DNA of 64,000 nucleotides from Gemmatimonadota bacterium (GTDB lineage: Bacteria; Gemmatimonadota; Gemmatimonadetes; Longimicrobiales; Gaopeijiaceae). The translations under genes were made by a program, and so were the position numbers. The number at the start of each line of letters is the position of its first letter. Position 1 is the stretch's first letter. The stretch lies in contig JBBEBG010000020.1 in the NCBI GenBank assembly GCA_040882465.1, positions 46,087 to 110,086 of the forward strand. Reading direction: 5' to 3'. This document shows, one piece after another, positions 51,009-60,602 of this stretch. The notes under the pieces were generated by a model. It made no database searches. It saw nothing but the letters and a program-made list of their open reading frames with translations, and was not told the DNA's origin.

Positions 51009-52529
51009 ATGCGTGGGATGAACGCGATCCGTAAGACTGCCCTCCTCGCCATTCTCGCCGCCGCCGGGTGCGACGCGGGACTCGGGGGCGACGCAATCGC
51101 GCGGGCTGGAGACTTCCGCCTCCAAGTGGAGCCGGTCGCGCAGCTCCTCGCGCCCGCGGAGGGAATCCCGGTGGATTCAAGCGTGGTTCAGGCCGTGGCG
51201 GACTTCTGGATCGATTACACCCTCCTCGCGTGGATGCTCAACGAAGAGGGGGAGATGGACGCCGTGGATCTTTCCACGCTGATCGACCAGCAGCGATCCC
51301 GCATGGTCGTGGGGCGCCTGCGCGATACGGTCATTCAGGTGGACACCTCGATCACGGACGAAGAGCTCCGGGAGATCTTCGAGGAGACCCGCCCCGCGGA
51401 TCAGGTCCGTGCCCGCCACGTCCTCCTCGGCTTCCCGGAAAACGCCACGCCCGCCCAGCAGGACTCGGTGCGAAACCTGGCGGGCCAGATCCGCGACCGG
51501 GCGCGGGCGGGCGAGAACTTCGCGACGCTGGCGGGAGAGTATTCGCAGGATCCCGGGTCCGGGGCGAATGGGGGCGACCTCGGATTTTTCCCCCGGGGGG
51601 CGATGGTTCCCCCATTCGACTCGGCGGCCTTCGCGCTGGGGATCGGGCAAGTCAGCGACGTCGTCGAGACCGACTTCGGGCTTCACGTGATCCGAGTCGA
51701 GGAGAGGAACAGCCCCGCGTACGACGAGCTCGGTTACGATTTCCGCCAGCAGGTTCATTCCGAATTGATCACGGAGGCCGAGACCCTGTTCCTGGACCAG
51801 GTCATGGCGTCAGCGAACGTCCAGATCCAGGAGGGCGCGGTGGCCCGCGTCCGGGAGCTCACAGCGAATCCGACCGTCGAGTTAAGCACGCAGGAGGCGG
51901 GGCGTGCGCTGGTCGTGCATGAGGGCGGAACGTACACGGCCGCGGATTACCGCGACTTCGTCCTCGCTCAGCCGATGGAGCTCCGGATGCAGGTGGAAAT
52001 GGCCCTCGACGAACACCTCGAGGGATTCCTGGACGACCTCGTGCGGGACCGGCTCCTCGTCGCGGACGCGGCGCGCCGCGGGATCCAGGTCAATGCCCTG
52101 GAGCTCGCCCAGATCGAACTCGAGATCAAGAACCAATACGCGAGTTTTGGGGAGGCCCTCGCGCTCGGTTCGATCGAGCCGCAGGGATCCGAATCGGTTC
52201 GGGATGCCGTGTCACGCGAAGTCTGGAGCCTTCTCGAGGGCGTGGTGGCGGGGACGCGGGAGCTCCTCCCGCTCGGCGCCCTCTCCGTCCCGCTCCGGAA
52301 CCACTACACCGCCGAGATCTCGCCCGAGGGCGTGGCGGCGGCGACTGCCCGGGTCGGTGAGATGCGCAGCGCGCCGCCGGAGGTTGTGGTGCCGGACATC
52401 GTGCCTCCGCCGGCTCAGTCCAGCCCCGGGACGGAGGCCCCGCCGGCCGAAACGACGCCGGGAGCCGGGACACCCCCCGCCGAGCCGGCACCGGGTGCCG
52501 GGGGCGATGCGCCGGGCGGCCAGGATTGA
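51009..52529 (+). CDS. Parvulin-type peptidyl-prolyl isomerase lipoprotein (PrsA-like)
   Basis: 506 aa. The N-terminus MRGMNAIRKTALLAILAAAGC has a lipobox with Cys at the cleavage site, so it is membrane-anchored in the periplasm. The rotamase (PpiC) domain is at about residues 130-235 (VRARHVLLGFPENATPAQ, AGEYSQDPGSGANGGDLGFF, VSDVVETDFGLHVIRVEE). The C-terminal ~45 residues are Pro/Ala/Gly-rich. GAGG precedes the ATG by eight bases. With the next gene, this is a chaperone pair for outer-membrane or secreted proteins. Confidence 0.88.
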   Translation: MRGMNAIRKTALLAILAAAGCDAGLGGDAIARAGDFRLQVEPVAQLLAPAEGIPVDSSVVQAVADFWIDYTLLAWMLNEEGEMDAVDLSTLIDQQRSRMVVGRLRDTVIQVDTSITDEELREIFEETRPADQVRARHVLLGFPENATPAQQDSVRNLAGQIRDRARAGENFATLAGEYSQDPGSGANGGDLGFFPRGAMVPPFDSAAFALGIGQVSDVVETDFGLHVIRVEERNSPAYDELGYDFRQQVHSELITEAETLFLDQVMASANVQIQEGAVARVRELTANPTVELSTQEAGRALVVHEGGTYTAADYRDFVLAQPMELRMQVEMALDEHLEGFLDDLVRDRLLVADAARRGIQVNALELAQIELEIKNQYASFGEALALGSIEPQGSESVRDAVSREVWSLLEGVVAGTRELLPLGALSVPLRNHYTAEISPEGVAAATARVGEMRSAPPEVVVPDIVPPPAQSSPGTEAPPAETTPGAGTPPAEPAPGAGGDAPGGQD

Positions 52530-52607
52530 TCGAGCGGAACGGGACGAGGGGCGACGTTGAGGATGCCCGGGGAACCCGTTGCCGGAGGACGGTTACGAGG
52601 GCATAAC

Positions 52608-53933
52608 ATGCGATTCGCACTCTCGTTTCTGACAGCGCTCCTTGTGGGTGTGTCCGTCGCGTCGGCGCAGGAGCCGGCCACAGGGGTGTCCCCGGGTCCC
52701 GACGAGTTGTTCGTGGACCGGGTCGTTGCCGTGGTGGGCGACTCGGCCATCTTCTATTACGACCTCCTCGAGGAGCTGTACACGCTGCAGGCCCAGGGCG
52801 TCGTCCTCCCCGAGGACGCGGACGAGCGGCTTGCACTCGAACGCGAAGTCCTGGACGCCCTCGTCGTTCGAACCCTGATCCTGCGCGCCGCCCAGCAGGA
52901 CACACTCGCCACCGTGTCGGAGGACCGCATCGAGGCGGAATTCCAGCTCGCCTGGGAGCAGGAGGTGCAGAGCTTCGGAGGAGAGGCTCAGCTGCAATCG
53001 GCGCTTGCCACCACGGGGCGAACCGTCGCGCAGCATCGCGACGCGAGACGACGCGAGATCCAGGAAGGGCTCCTTCAGCAGCGCTACGTCCAGCTGCGCC
53101 GTCAGGAGATTCGCGTTCCCCCGGTGGAAGAAGCGGAGATCCGTGCCTACATCGAAGAGGAGGCGGACCGAATCGGGACGCGTCCCGCGACGGTCGAGCT
53201 TCGGCAGGTCGTCCTCCTGCCGGAACCGTCGGACTCGGCGCGCGCCGCTGCCCGCGAAGAGGCGGAGCGGATTCTCGCGCTCGTGCGCGGCGGCGAGGAG
53301 TTCACGGATCTCGCGCGGCGGTTCTCGGACGATGCCGGCACCGCACAGCGGGGCGGTGAGATCGGCTGGGTGCGCCAGGGGGAACGAATCCCCGAGCTCG
53401 AAGAGGCGATGTTCCGGATGCAGCGGGGAGGGGTCAGCGACGTCGTCGAGACGATATTCGGCGCCCACCTCCTTCGCGTGGAACGCGTCCGGGGGCCGGA
53501 GCGCCTCGTTTACCACATCCTCGTGGCGGCGGACCTCACCGAAGAAGACCTGTCCCGGGCCCGGATGCGCGCCGGTGAGATCCGAGATTCAGTGGCCGCC
53601 GGCGCTTCGATCCTCGACTTCGAGGGACGGGGAGACGAGGTCGGGATTCCGAACCAGATCGCGTTGGCCCTCGATCAACTTTCCACCCTTCCCGCCCCCT
53701 ACGCCCTCCCACTCCGCAGCTCCAGCGCCGGCGACGTGGTCGGCCCGCTCGAATTCACCTGGCAGGGTCAACCGGTCGTCGTCGTGGCGGAGGTGACCGC
53801 GGTGCGCGAGGCCGGTGCCTTCACTTTCGAAGAGCTCCGGGGCCAGGTGCGAGACATCATCTCCCAACAACGCTTTCAGGAGCGGCTCGTCGAGCGGCTC
53901 ATGGCCGAGACGCACGTAGAAACCCGCTGGTGA
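52608..53933 (+). CDS. SurA-like periplasmic chaperone / peptidyl-prolyl isomerase
   Basis: 441 aa with a signal peptide (LSFLTALLVGVSVASAQE). The N-terminal SurA-like domain includes DRVVAVVGDSAIFYYDLLEE, and a PpiC rotamase domain is at about 180-285 (VELRQVVLLPEPS, ARRFSDDAGTAQRGGEIGWV, VSDVVETIFGAHLLRVER). A second, weaker rotamase-like domain follows. SurA brings unfolded outer-membrane proteins to the BAM complex. The ATG at 52608 is used with GAGG just before; the upstream open frame is not homologous. Confidence 0.88.
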   Translation: MRFALSFLTALLVGVSVASAQEPATGVSPGPDELFVDRVVAVVGDSAIFYYDLLEELYTLQAQGVVLPEDADERLALEREVLDALVVRTLILRAAQQDTLATVSEDRIEAEFQLAWEQEVQSFGGEAQLQSALATTGRTVAQHRDARRREIQEGLLQQRYVQLRRQEIRVPPVEEAEIRAYIEEEADRIGTRPATVELRQVVLLPEPSDSARAAAREEAERILALVRGGEEFTDLARRFSDDAGTAQRGGEIGWVRQGERIPELEEAMFRMQRGGVSDVVETIFGAHLLRVERVRGPERLVYHILVAADLTEEDLSRARMRAGEIRDSVAAGASILDFEGRGDEVGIPNQIALALDQLSTLPAPYALPLRSSSAGDVVGPLEFTWQGQPVVVVAEVTAVREAGAFTFEELRGQVRDIISQQRFQERLVERLMAETHVETRW

Positions 53934-54898
53934 GTGGCGGCGCGCCGGGGATTCGCGTCGTCGCGACCCTTGGGGATCCGAGAGGAATCGGACCCGAGGT
54001 GATCGTGAAGGCGGCGCGCACGCTCCGCCGCGAACGACCCGACGCGGAAATTTTCCTCCTGGGTGACGCCGGAAGCCTGGACGCGCTCGGCGACGAATTC
54101 GACGCCCAGGCGGTCGGGGACTTCGACGGATCCCTCGACTCCGCGGGGACCATCTCTCTCGAGGCGATCCGGGAGGGCGTCGAAAGGATCCGGCGTCGCC
54201 AGGGCACGGTCCTCGTCACCGGTCCCGTGCACAAGCCGGCGCTCCGCGCGGCCGGCTCGCACTTCCCCGGACAAACCGAACTCCTCCAGGAGCTGGCGGG
54301 CGCAAGACGCGCCGGGATGCTAATGCACGCGGACACCTCGCGTGCCGGCGCCCCCCTCCGCATCCTCCTGGCGACGACCCACCTCCCCCTTCGTGACGTT
54401 CCGGAGCGCCTCACGCCCGCGCTCCTCGAAGACCAGATCTTCCTCCTTCACGAGAGCCTCCGGGACCGATGGCGGATTCCCGCGCCCCGCCTCGTCCTCT
54501 GCGCGCTCAATCCACATGCCTCGGACGGCGGCCTCTTCGGCGACGAGGAGGCGCGAATCCTGACCCCCGCCGTGGAGGCGGCGCGCGCGCGGGGTGTGGA
54601 AGTGACCGGACCCCTCCCCGCCGACACCGCTTTTCTCACCCTCCTCGACCGCACCGCCGACGGGGTCGTGGTCCCTTATCACGACGTGGGGATGGCGGTC
54701 TTCAAGACACTCGCCTTCGGGCATGGGGTGAACGTGACCCTCGGCCTCCCCTTCGTCCGCACCTCGCCGGACCACGGGACCGCCTTCGACCTCGTGGGAA
54801 CGGGCCGGGCCGATCCTTCTTCCGCACTGGAAGCGTTTCGCCTCGCGGCTCGATTGGCGCCGGCCTCCGCGGGGGACGCGGAGGGGCCACTCTTTTGA
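53930..54898 (+). CDS. pdxA: 4-hydroxythreonine-4-phosphate dehydrogenase
   Basis: Vitamin B6 pathway enzyme oxidising 4-phosphohydroxy-L-threonine. Motifs: TLGDPRGIGPEVIVKAA near residue 13, VTGPVHKPAL near 96, SHFPGQTELL (metal His) near 110, LNPHASDGGLFGDEE near 199, PYHDVGMAVFKTLAF near 250 and RTSPDHGTAFDLVG near 283. 322 aa. The GTG start overlaps the previous stop (GTGA). Confidence 0.92.
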   Translation: MSGGAPGIRVVATLGDPRGIGPEVIVKAARTLRRERPDAEIFLLGDAGSLDALGDEFDAQAVGDFDGSLDSAGTISLEAIREGVERIRRRQGTVLVTGPVHKPALRAAGSHFPGQTELLQELAGARRAGMLMHADTSRAGAPLRILLATTHLPLRDVPERLTPALLEDQIFLLHESLRDRWRIPAPRLVLCALNPHASDGGLFGDEEARILTPAVEAARARGVEVTGPLPADTAFLTLLDRTADGVVVPYHDVGMAVFKTLAFGHGVNVTLGLPFVRTSPDHGTAFDLVGTGRADPSSALEAFRLAARLAPASAGDAEGPLF

Positions 54899-54980
54899 CA
54901 CCGCCCCACCGCCAGAAATATCTTCTGAAGAACCGGGCTTCCGGTACGTTCGGTCCACTCCCCCGGCACGCGCCCCGGAC

Positions 54981-55667
54981 GTGATCAACCTCTCCCACGT
55001 CACGAAGGAGTATCCCCCCCGGGGCCGCGCGCTCGACGACGTTTCCTTCCACATTCGCAAGGGCGAGTTCGCCTTCGTGACCGGACACTCCGGATCGGGG
55101 AAGTCCACGACGCTCCGGCTCGTGCATATGTCGGAGCGTCCATCCTCGGGAGAAGTGCGGGTCTGCGGGTATTCGTCCGAGGTGACCCCCCCTTCGGATG
55201 TCTGGAAGGTGAGACGGAAGGTGGGATTCGTCTTCCAGGATTTCCGGCTCCTCCCCGGCCGCACCGCCGCCGAGAACGTCGCCTTCGCCCTCGAGGTCAC
55301 GGGAACCGCCCGGAAAGCGCTGGTGCCGCGGGCCAACCGGCTCCTCGCCAAGGTAGGCCTCTCGGCGAAGTCCGGGGCCGTGGTAAACGAGCTCTCGGGG
55401 GGGGAACAACAGCGGGTGGCGATCGCGCGGGCGCTCGTCAGCGAACCCCTCGTCCTCCTGGCCGACGAGCCCACAGGCAACCTGGACGAACGCTCCGCGC
55501 GCGGCATCCTCGAGCTTTTCCGCGAGCTGAACGCGCAGGGGATGGCGGTTCTCATGGCGACCCATGACCTGGAGATCGTGCGCAACTACCCGAGTTATCG
55601 CACGCTGGAGCTGAACGAGGGGCGCCTCGTTTACGACTCCGCGGCGGCACCGGCGGAACCCGCATGA
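54981..55667 (+). CDS. ftsE: Cell division ATP-binding protein FtsE
   Basis: 228 aa ABC ATPase. Walker A GHSGSGKSTTLRL near residue 35, FVFQDFRLLPGRTAAENV (the FtsE Q-loop context), LSGGEQQRVAIARAL, LLADEPTGNLDE and ATHDLEIV. With FtsX it controls peptidoglycan hydrolysis at the septum. The GTG start is at 54981; the stop overlaps ftsX (ATGA). Confidence 0.94.
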   Translation: MINLSHVTKEYPPRGRALDDVSFHIRKGEFAFVTGHSGSGKSTTLRLVHMSERPSSGEVRVCGYSSEVTPPSDVWKVRRKVGFVFQDFRLLPGRTAAENVAFALEVTGTARKALVPRANRLLAKVGLSAKSGAVVNELSGGEQQRVAIARALVSEPLVLLADEPTGNLDERSARGILELFRELNAQGMAVLMATHDLEIVRNYPSYRTLELNEGRLVYDSAAAPAEPA

Positions 55668-56521
55668 GGTATTCGATTCGGGAGGCCTTCACCGCGATTC
55701 GACGGGCCCCCCTCCTCACCTTCCTGTCGGCGGCGATGGTGGGGCTCGCTCTCCTGGTCGCCGGGCTCTTCTCGATCGTCTCCTTCAACCTGCACGAGGC
55801 GCTGAATCGCGTGGAGGAGCGCGTCGAGATCGTCGCCTTCGTGCGCGATGACGCGCGGCAGGCGGAGCTGATCGCCGCGCAGGAGGCCATTCTCGGGATG
55901 GCGGAAGTCCGCGCCGTGCGTTTTGTCTCTAAAGAGGAGGCGCTCCGCCTGGCCGAGGAGCAGCTTCCCGAGTTCCAGGACATCTTCATGGGGCTCGAGG
56001 GAAACCCGCTTCCGGCTTCGATCGAGGTGGAGCTCCATCCCGGGAATCGGGATCCCGAGTCCGTCGCCCGGGTCGCGGGAGTCACCTCGCTGTATCCATT
56101 CGTGGAAGACGTCGTCTACGGCCAGGACTGGGTGGACCGGCTCTTCGTCCTCCGCCGGGTCGGGACGGTCACGACGACGATCCTGGGAATCGCCTTCGGC
56201 GCCGTCGCCGCGCTGATCATCGCCACCGCCGTGCGCATCGCGATCTTTGCGCGCCGCGAGGAAATCCAGATCATGCGACTCGTGGGAGCGACGAACGGAT
56301 TCATCCGCCGCCCGTTTCTCCTCGAAGGCTTCATCACCGGTCTCGTGGGGGGGATCATCGCGCTTCTCCTGACGTACTCAGCCTATATGGCCGGGTCGCG
56401 CATGATCTTCCCGTTGGAATGGATCCCGGCGCGGTGGGTCGCGCTCGGAGTCCTCGCGGGTGGATTTTTCGGAGTCGCGGCGAGCGCGCTCGCGATCCGG
56501 CGATACCTCCAGGAGGTGTGA
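55664..56521 (+). CDS. ftsX: Cell division permease-like protein FtsX
   Basis: 285 aa. An N-terminal helix (about 21-45), a periplasmic loop containing VEERVEIVAFVRDDA and LYPFVEDVVYGQDWVDRL, and the C-terminal permease half with three helices and the conserved REEIQIMRLVGATNGFIRRPFLLEG motif near 190. It anchors FtsE and activates EnvC across the membrane. Co-translated with ftsE. Confidence 0.93.
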   Translation: MRYSIREAFTAIRRAPLLTFLSAAMVGLALLVAGLFSIVSFNLHEALNRVEERVEIVAFVRDDARQAELIAAQEAILGMAEVRAVRFVSKEEALRLAEEQLPEFQDIFMGLEGNPLPASIEVELHPGNRDPESVARVAGVTSLYPFVEDVVYGQDWVDRLFVLRRVGTVTTTILGIAFGAVAALIIATAVRIAIFARREEIQIMRLVGATNGFIRRPFLLEGFITGLVGGIIALLLTYSAYMAGSRMIFPLEWIPARWVALGVLAGGFFGVAASALAIRRYLQEV

Positions 56522-56522
56522 G

Positions 56523-57752
56523 GTGACGCTTCGGAGAACCCGATCGCTTGCGGTCCTCTTCGGGATCGTCGTCGCCCTTCCCCTCGCCGGCCAGCAGCCG
56601 GAAGAGCTCCGCCGGGAGATCCAGGAGAGCCAGCGGCGCCTCGAGCAGATTCGCGAGGAGCGGGCTCAGCTCCAGAGGGAGATGGACGCGCTCCGGTCCC
56701 GCGTCCAGAACGTCGCCGGCGCACTCCAGAACATCGAGCGCCAGCTCAGCGCCTCGCGTTCGGTCCTGGCGGAAATCGACTTTCAGACCGAAGCGGCGAC
56801 AGCTCAGACCTATCGGACCACCGGCGATCTCTTGCTGACGCGCGAGCAGCTCCGGGAGCGCGAGGCGATCCTCCAGCGGCGGCTTCGTGACATCTACAAG
56901 CGAGGTCCCCTCCACACCGCCCGCGTCCTTCTCGGTGCCGATTCCTTCTCGGAGCTCCTGAACCGGTACCGCTACCTCCAGGTCATCGCGGCGTACGACC
57001 GCACCCTCGTCTCGACCACGCAGGCGCTGGAGGAAGAGCTGTCGGCGCAGAACCTGGATCTCCAGGAGAATCTCCGGGAGCTGGGCCGACTTCGGGAATC
57101 GAGGCTCGGCGAGGTGGCCGAGCTTCGTCAGATCGAGAACGAGCACCAGCAAACGCTCCAACAATTTCGCTCCGAAGAACGGCAAGCCATGAGCCGGATG
57201 GACCAGCTCGAGGCCGACGAGGTGCGCATGTCGAGCCTCGTCACCGAGCTCGAGCGGCGGCGTCTCGAGGAGGAGAGGCGAAGGGCCGTGGCCGGGCTTC
57301 CGGCGGGCGCCGTGGCGACGCTCACCACGGCGGACATCGGAACGCTTCCCTGGCCCGTGGAAGGAGCTGTCGCCTACCCCTTCGGTGTGGAGCGCCGCCC
57401 GAATGGCACCTCGCTCCGCTGGAACGGAATCGGAATCCGCGCCCCGGTCGGCACACCGGTGCGGGCGGTGCGGGGTGGCATCGTCGCACTGGCCGGCCCC
57501 TTCGAAGGGTACGGCCCCTCCGTCATCCTGAGTCACGGCGGTGGTTATTATTCGCTGTACCTCTATCTGGAGGAGATCGGCGTCGTCGAGGGCCGCGCGG
57601 TGGAGATGGGGCAGGTCGTCGGCACGGTGGGCGGCCAGAGCACCCCCGAGGGCGCCCGGCTGGAGTTCCAGATCCGCGCGCCCACGGCGGGCGGAGTGCC
57701 CGAGGCGATGGACCCGCTCGCCTGGCTTCGCCCGCGCGCGGGCGGCGAATGA
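56523..57752 (+). CDS. envC: EnvC-like murein hydrolase activator (degenerate LytM/M23)
   Basis: 409 aa. A signal peptide is followed by a long coiled coil (about 20-265, heptads of QLQREM, LREREAILQRRLRDIYKRG) and a C-terminal LytM domain (about 285-400). In LytM the zinc residues are His/Asp and HxH, but here they read RWNGIGIRAP and SLYLYL, so catalysis is not expected. That is the hallmark of EnvC, which activates amidases. The GTG is used, two bases after the ftsX stop; its ftsEX context supports the call. Confidence 0.88.
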   Translation: MTLRRTRSLAVLFGIVVALPLAGQQPEELRREIQESQRRLEQIREERAQLQREMDALRSRVQNVAGALQNIERQLSASRSVLAEIDFQTEAATAQTYRTTGDLLLTREQLREREAILQRRLRDIYKRGPLHTARVLLGADSFSELLNRYRYLQVIAAYDRTLVSTTQALEEELSAQNLDLQENLRELGRLRESRLGEVAELRQIENEHQQTLQQFRSEERQAMSRMDQLEADEVRMSSLVTELERRRLEEERRRAVAGLPAGAVATLTTADIGTLPWPVEGAVAYPFGVERRPNGTSLRWNGIGIRAPVGTPVRAVRGGIVALAGPFEGYGPSVILSHGGGYYSLYLYLEEIGVVEGRAVEMGQVVGTVGGQSTPEGARLEFQIRAPTAGGVPEAMDPLAWLRPRAGGE

Positions 57753-58936
57753 AGCCGCTACATCCCCTGGAAGGGCACGAGGATCAGCGGAACGCCGTCG
57801 CTCGGGCTTTTTTTTCGGGCCGGCTCCCGCCCGCGCTCCTTCTCCACGGCCCCACGGGAGTCGGCAAGCAGCGCTTCGCTCTCTGGATCGGCCAGCTGAT
57901 CCTCTGTGCGAATCCGACGGACGACGGCCCGTGCGGGGCTTGCAAGGACTGCCGGATGGCGCTGGGACTCCAGCACCCCGACCTGCACTGGTACTTCCCC
58001 TTCAAGAAGCCGGCGTCGAAAGGATCGAAGGAGAGGGACGAGGAGGCGCTCGAAGAGACGCGGATCGAGATTCTGGAGGCGAGACGCGAGGAGCCGCTTC
58101 ACCCCACCTACTCGAATGAGCTCCGCGGGATCTACTTCGGGACGATCCGTGCCCTCCGCAGGGAAGCGTCGCGGCGTCCCGCCTTGGCGTCGCGGCGCCT
58201 CTTCATCGTCGGGGACGCGGAGGAGCTCGTCGCACAGGAGTCCGCGCAGGAAGCCGCCAACTCCCTCCTCAAGACACTGGAAGAGCCCCCGCCGGACAGC
58301 TGGATCGTCCTCACCTCGTCCGAGCCGGGCCGCCTCCTTCCGACGATACGGTCTCGCTCGACCGCGATCCACCTTCCTCCCCTCCCCCGCGACCGGGTCC
58401 GCACGTTCCTCGAGCGGGAGAGCGGAGCCTCGAAGGACGAGGTGGAAAAGGCGGCTTTGCTCTCCGGGGGCGCCATCGGCCAGGCGCTCGGGTACCTCCC
58501 TCACGAAGGCGAGGACGGCCCGCTCGAGAAGATCCGCAAGGACGCCTTTCGCCTCCTCCGGACCGCGGTCGCCCCGAGCCCGGCCGACCGGTACGCGCGT
58601 GCGTTGGCGGAGACGCCCTGGGGGGCGCGGGGGCTTCGCGACCTCCTCACGGCTCTGGAGGGTTGGATCCGCGACCTGGCGGCCGTCTCGGCCCTCCACG
58701 AGGTCACTCTCCTGAACGAGGACAACCGCGCCTGGCTCGAGCTGACCGTGCAGGAAACCGGAATTCACCCGGCGCGTGCGGCCCGCTCGATCGCCCGGGT
58801 CGAACGCACCCGGCGAGAGGCCGATGGAAATGTGAATCCCCAGCTCCTAGTGAGCCGGCTCCTCAGGGGGCTCCACGACGATCTCGTCCCCGCTCCGAGA
58901 TCCCTTTCCCGCGCCATTTCGGCGGAGGCCCGATGA
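57749..58936 (+). CDS. holB: DNA polymerase III delta-prime subunit (HolB-like)
   Basis: 395 aa clamp-loader AAA+ ATPase. Walker A LLHGPTGVGKQRFALWIG near residue 32, a four-Cys zinc module CANPTDDGPCGACKDC near 52, RLFIVGDAEELVAQESAQEA and NSLLKTLEEPP near 172, and TIRSRSTAIHLPP as sensor 1. Somewhat longer than E. coli delta-prime. The ATG overlaps the envC stop (ATGA) and the stop overlaps moaC (ATGA). Confidence 0.88.
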   Translation: MKPLHPLEGHEDQRNAVARAFFSGRLPPALLLHGPTGVGKQRFALWIGQLILCANPTDDGPCGACKDCRMALGLQHPDLHWYFPFKKPASKGSKERDEEALEETRIEILEARREEPLHPTYSNELRGIYFGTIRALRREASRRPALASRRLFIVGDAEELVAQESAQEAANSLLKTLEEPPPDSWIVLTSSEPGRLLPTIRSRSTAIHLPPLPRDRVRTFLERESGASKDEVEKAALLSGGAIGQALGYLPHEGEDGPLEKIRKDAFRLLRTAVAPSPADRYARALAETPWGARGLRDLLTALEGWIRDLAAVSALHEVTLLNEDNRAWLELTVQETGIHPARAARSIARVERTRREADGNVNPQLLVSRLLRGLHDDLVPAPRSLSRAISAEAR

Positions 58937-59469
58937 CACCAGACCACGCACCCTCCGATTCCGCGACCCCGGAGGATGAGCTGACGCACCTCGGGCCGGA
59001 TGGACGGCCCCGGATGGTGGACGTGTCGGAAAAGGCGCATACGACGCGCACCGCGATCGCGGAGGGGTCCATCCGAATGTCCCCCGCGACGCTGGAGAAG
59101 CTCGTGCGTGCCGGGCCGAAGGGCGAACCTCTCCGCGTGGCCGAGCTGGCGGGGATCCAGGCCGCGAAGCGCACCGCGGAATTGATTCCTCTCTGCCACC
59201 TCCTCGCCGGGGTCTCGGCCTCGGTCGAGATGACTCCTGACCCGGCCCTCCCGGGAGTCCGGGCGCGCGCCACGGCCCGTGTCCAGGGAAACACCGGCGT
59301 GGAGATGGAGGCGCTGACCGCGGTCACCGTCGCCCTTCTCACTCTCTACGACATGGGGAAAGCGGTGGACCGGGGGATGACGCTCGGCGAGATCCGGCTC
59401 GTGGAAAAGGCGGGGGGACGGAGCGGGCTCTGGCGGGCCAACGATGCGGAGGGCGGCTCGAAGGTGTAG
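58933..59469 (+). CDS. moaC: Cyclic pyranopterin monophosphate synthase
   Basis: Second step of molybdenum cofactor biosynthesis. 178 aa: MVDVSEKAHTTRTAIAEGSI, AKRTAELIPLCHLLAGVS, VEMEALTAVTVALLTLYDMG and KAVDRGMTLGEIRLVEK are the MoaC family blocks with the catalytic Lys and His. The N-terminus has a ~25-residue extension. ATG overlaps the holB stop (ATGA). Confidence 0.93.
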   Translation: MTPDHAPSDSATPEDELTHLGPDGRPRMVDVSEKAHTTRTAIAEGSIRMSPATLEKLVRAGPKGEPLRVAELAGIQAAKRTAELIPLCHLLAGVSASVEMTPDPALPGVRARATARVQGNTGVEMEALTAVTVALLTLYDMGKAVDRGMTLGEIRLVEKAGGRSGLWRANDAEGGSKV

Positions 59470-59720
59470 CAGGACCTTCTGGAATGCCCGTCCCACCTTC
59501 GGATGAGTGGCCTGCAGGAGGATTGAATTTCCAATCCCTCTTGGCCTTCCGATCCATTCAGGCACTGATGCTTGTTCCCAAGCAGCTTGCCTGAATCATC
59601 GCATCCTCGCTCGCGAGATATCGTTTTTCGCATGGTGACCGAAGCCTCGATCCCCTGGAACCACACTCCCGTCGCCAAATTCGCCGAGAGTTCGCCGGTG
59701 AATCGCCTCACGGCAGGTGC

Positions 59721-60350
59721 CTACGCGGGGGCTTGAAAGCTCAACTCCGACCCCATCAGTACAACGTTCGCCAGCGGCGTCGTGATGGTTCCGGGGGTGT
59801 CGCCTGCGAAGCCGATCAGCTCACCCGCATCTCCCAACTCGAAGCGGAAGTATGTGTTGGGCGGACCATCCGGACTTTCGCCCGGCCGTCCAGCCCACTG
59901 GCCCAGTACCATCGAGTACGCCCCTCCACTCGGGAGGGCGTCCCGTCCCGTGTCGGGATCCGGCCTGGTGAGAATCGCCGATCCCCATTGTCCCTGCCGC
60001 CAGGTTCCGGTCGCCGCCCCGTCGGAGATGCTGCCCACGAACTCAGCGTTCTGAGAATTCACCGCGAAGCGGAGGGTTACTCCCTCGGACGTGATGTTCT
60101 GCATCGGGATCGTCGGCGCTCCCATTGCGACCGGACCCATGAATCCGAGGAATTCCCCGGACGAGGTGCGCTCGAACCGCCAACGGACGTCCTGACTGAG
60201 GGTCGGACCAACCACGATCGTTCCGGACCACTCGCCTGTGAGAGCGACGACGGCCTCCTCAGTGAGAGCCTGCTGCTGTGCGACGACTGTGTGTGCCGGG
60301 ATCACAGCGAGAAGAAACGCAAGAACGGTAGGGACGATCGTGGTCTGCAT
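59721..60350 (-). CDS. Secreted two-repeat beta-rich protein, apparently truncated by TAG
   Basis: 209 aa with a signal peptide (FLLAVIPAHTVVAQQQ). It contains one full repeat (EWSGTIVVGPTLSQDVRWRF, FLGFMGPVAM, SEGVTLRFAVNSQNAEFVGS, ATGTWRQGQWGSAIL) and most of a second (YFRFELGDAGELIGFAGD, VLMGSELSFQAPA). The TAG ends the second repeat early: translated past it, the next ~30 codons (RRFTGELSANLATGVWFQG) match the missing end of the repeat (FVGSISDGAATGTWRQG). So the gene looks like a recently truncated form. Function unknown; relatives of such repeats occur in secreted hydrolase-linked proteins. Confidence 0.6.
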   Translation of the reverse strand: MQTTIVPTVLAFLLAVIPAHTVVAQQQALTEEAVVALTGEWSGTIVVGPTLSQDVRWRFERTSSGEFLGFMGPVAMGAPTIPMQNITSEGVTLRFAVNSQNAEFVGSISDGAATGTWRQGQWGSAILTRPDPDTGRDALPSGGAYSMVLGQWAGRPGESPDGPPNTYFRFELGDAGELIGFAGDTPGTITTPLANVVLMGSELSFQAPA

Positions 60351-60602
60351 GGACGCTCTTTCCTCTCCGAAGGCTTCGTGGCGTGGGAACCTTCACTCCT
60401 CCCATACGAGTGCCGCAAGATTTCCTTCACGGACCCTCTTCCATCTCATGCGTCCAGCTACAGCCCTACTGCTTCACAGCTCGGAGAATGGTTCGGGCGC
60501 AGATTGCTGCGATGCGTAGACTCGCCGTTGGTTGGTAGAGCAGGTGCCCTCAGGCGCTGAGGGGAGTTGACAGGACCGTATCCGCATTCCCATCATTGGC
60601 TG

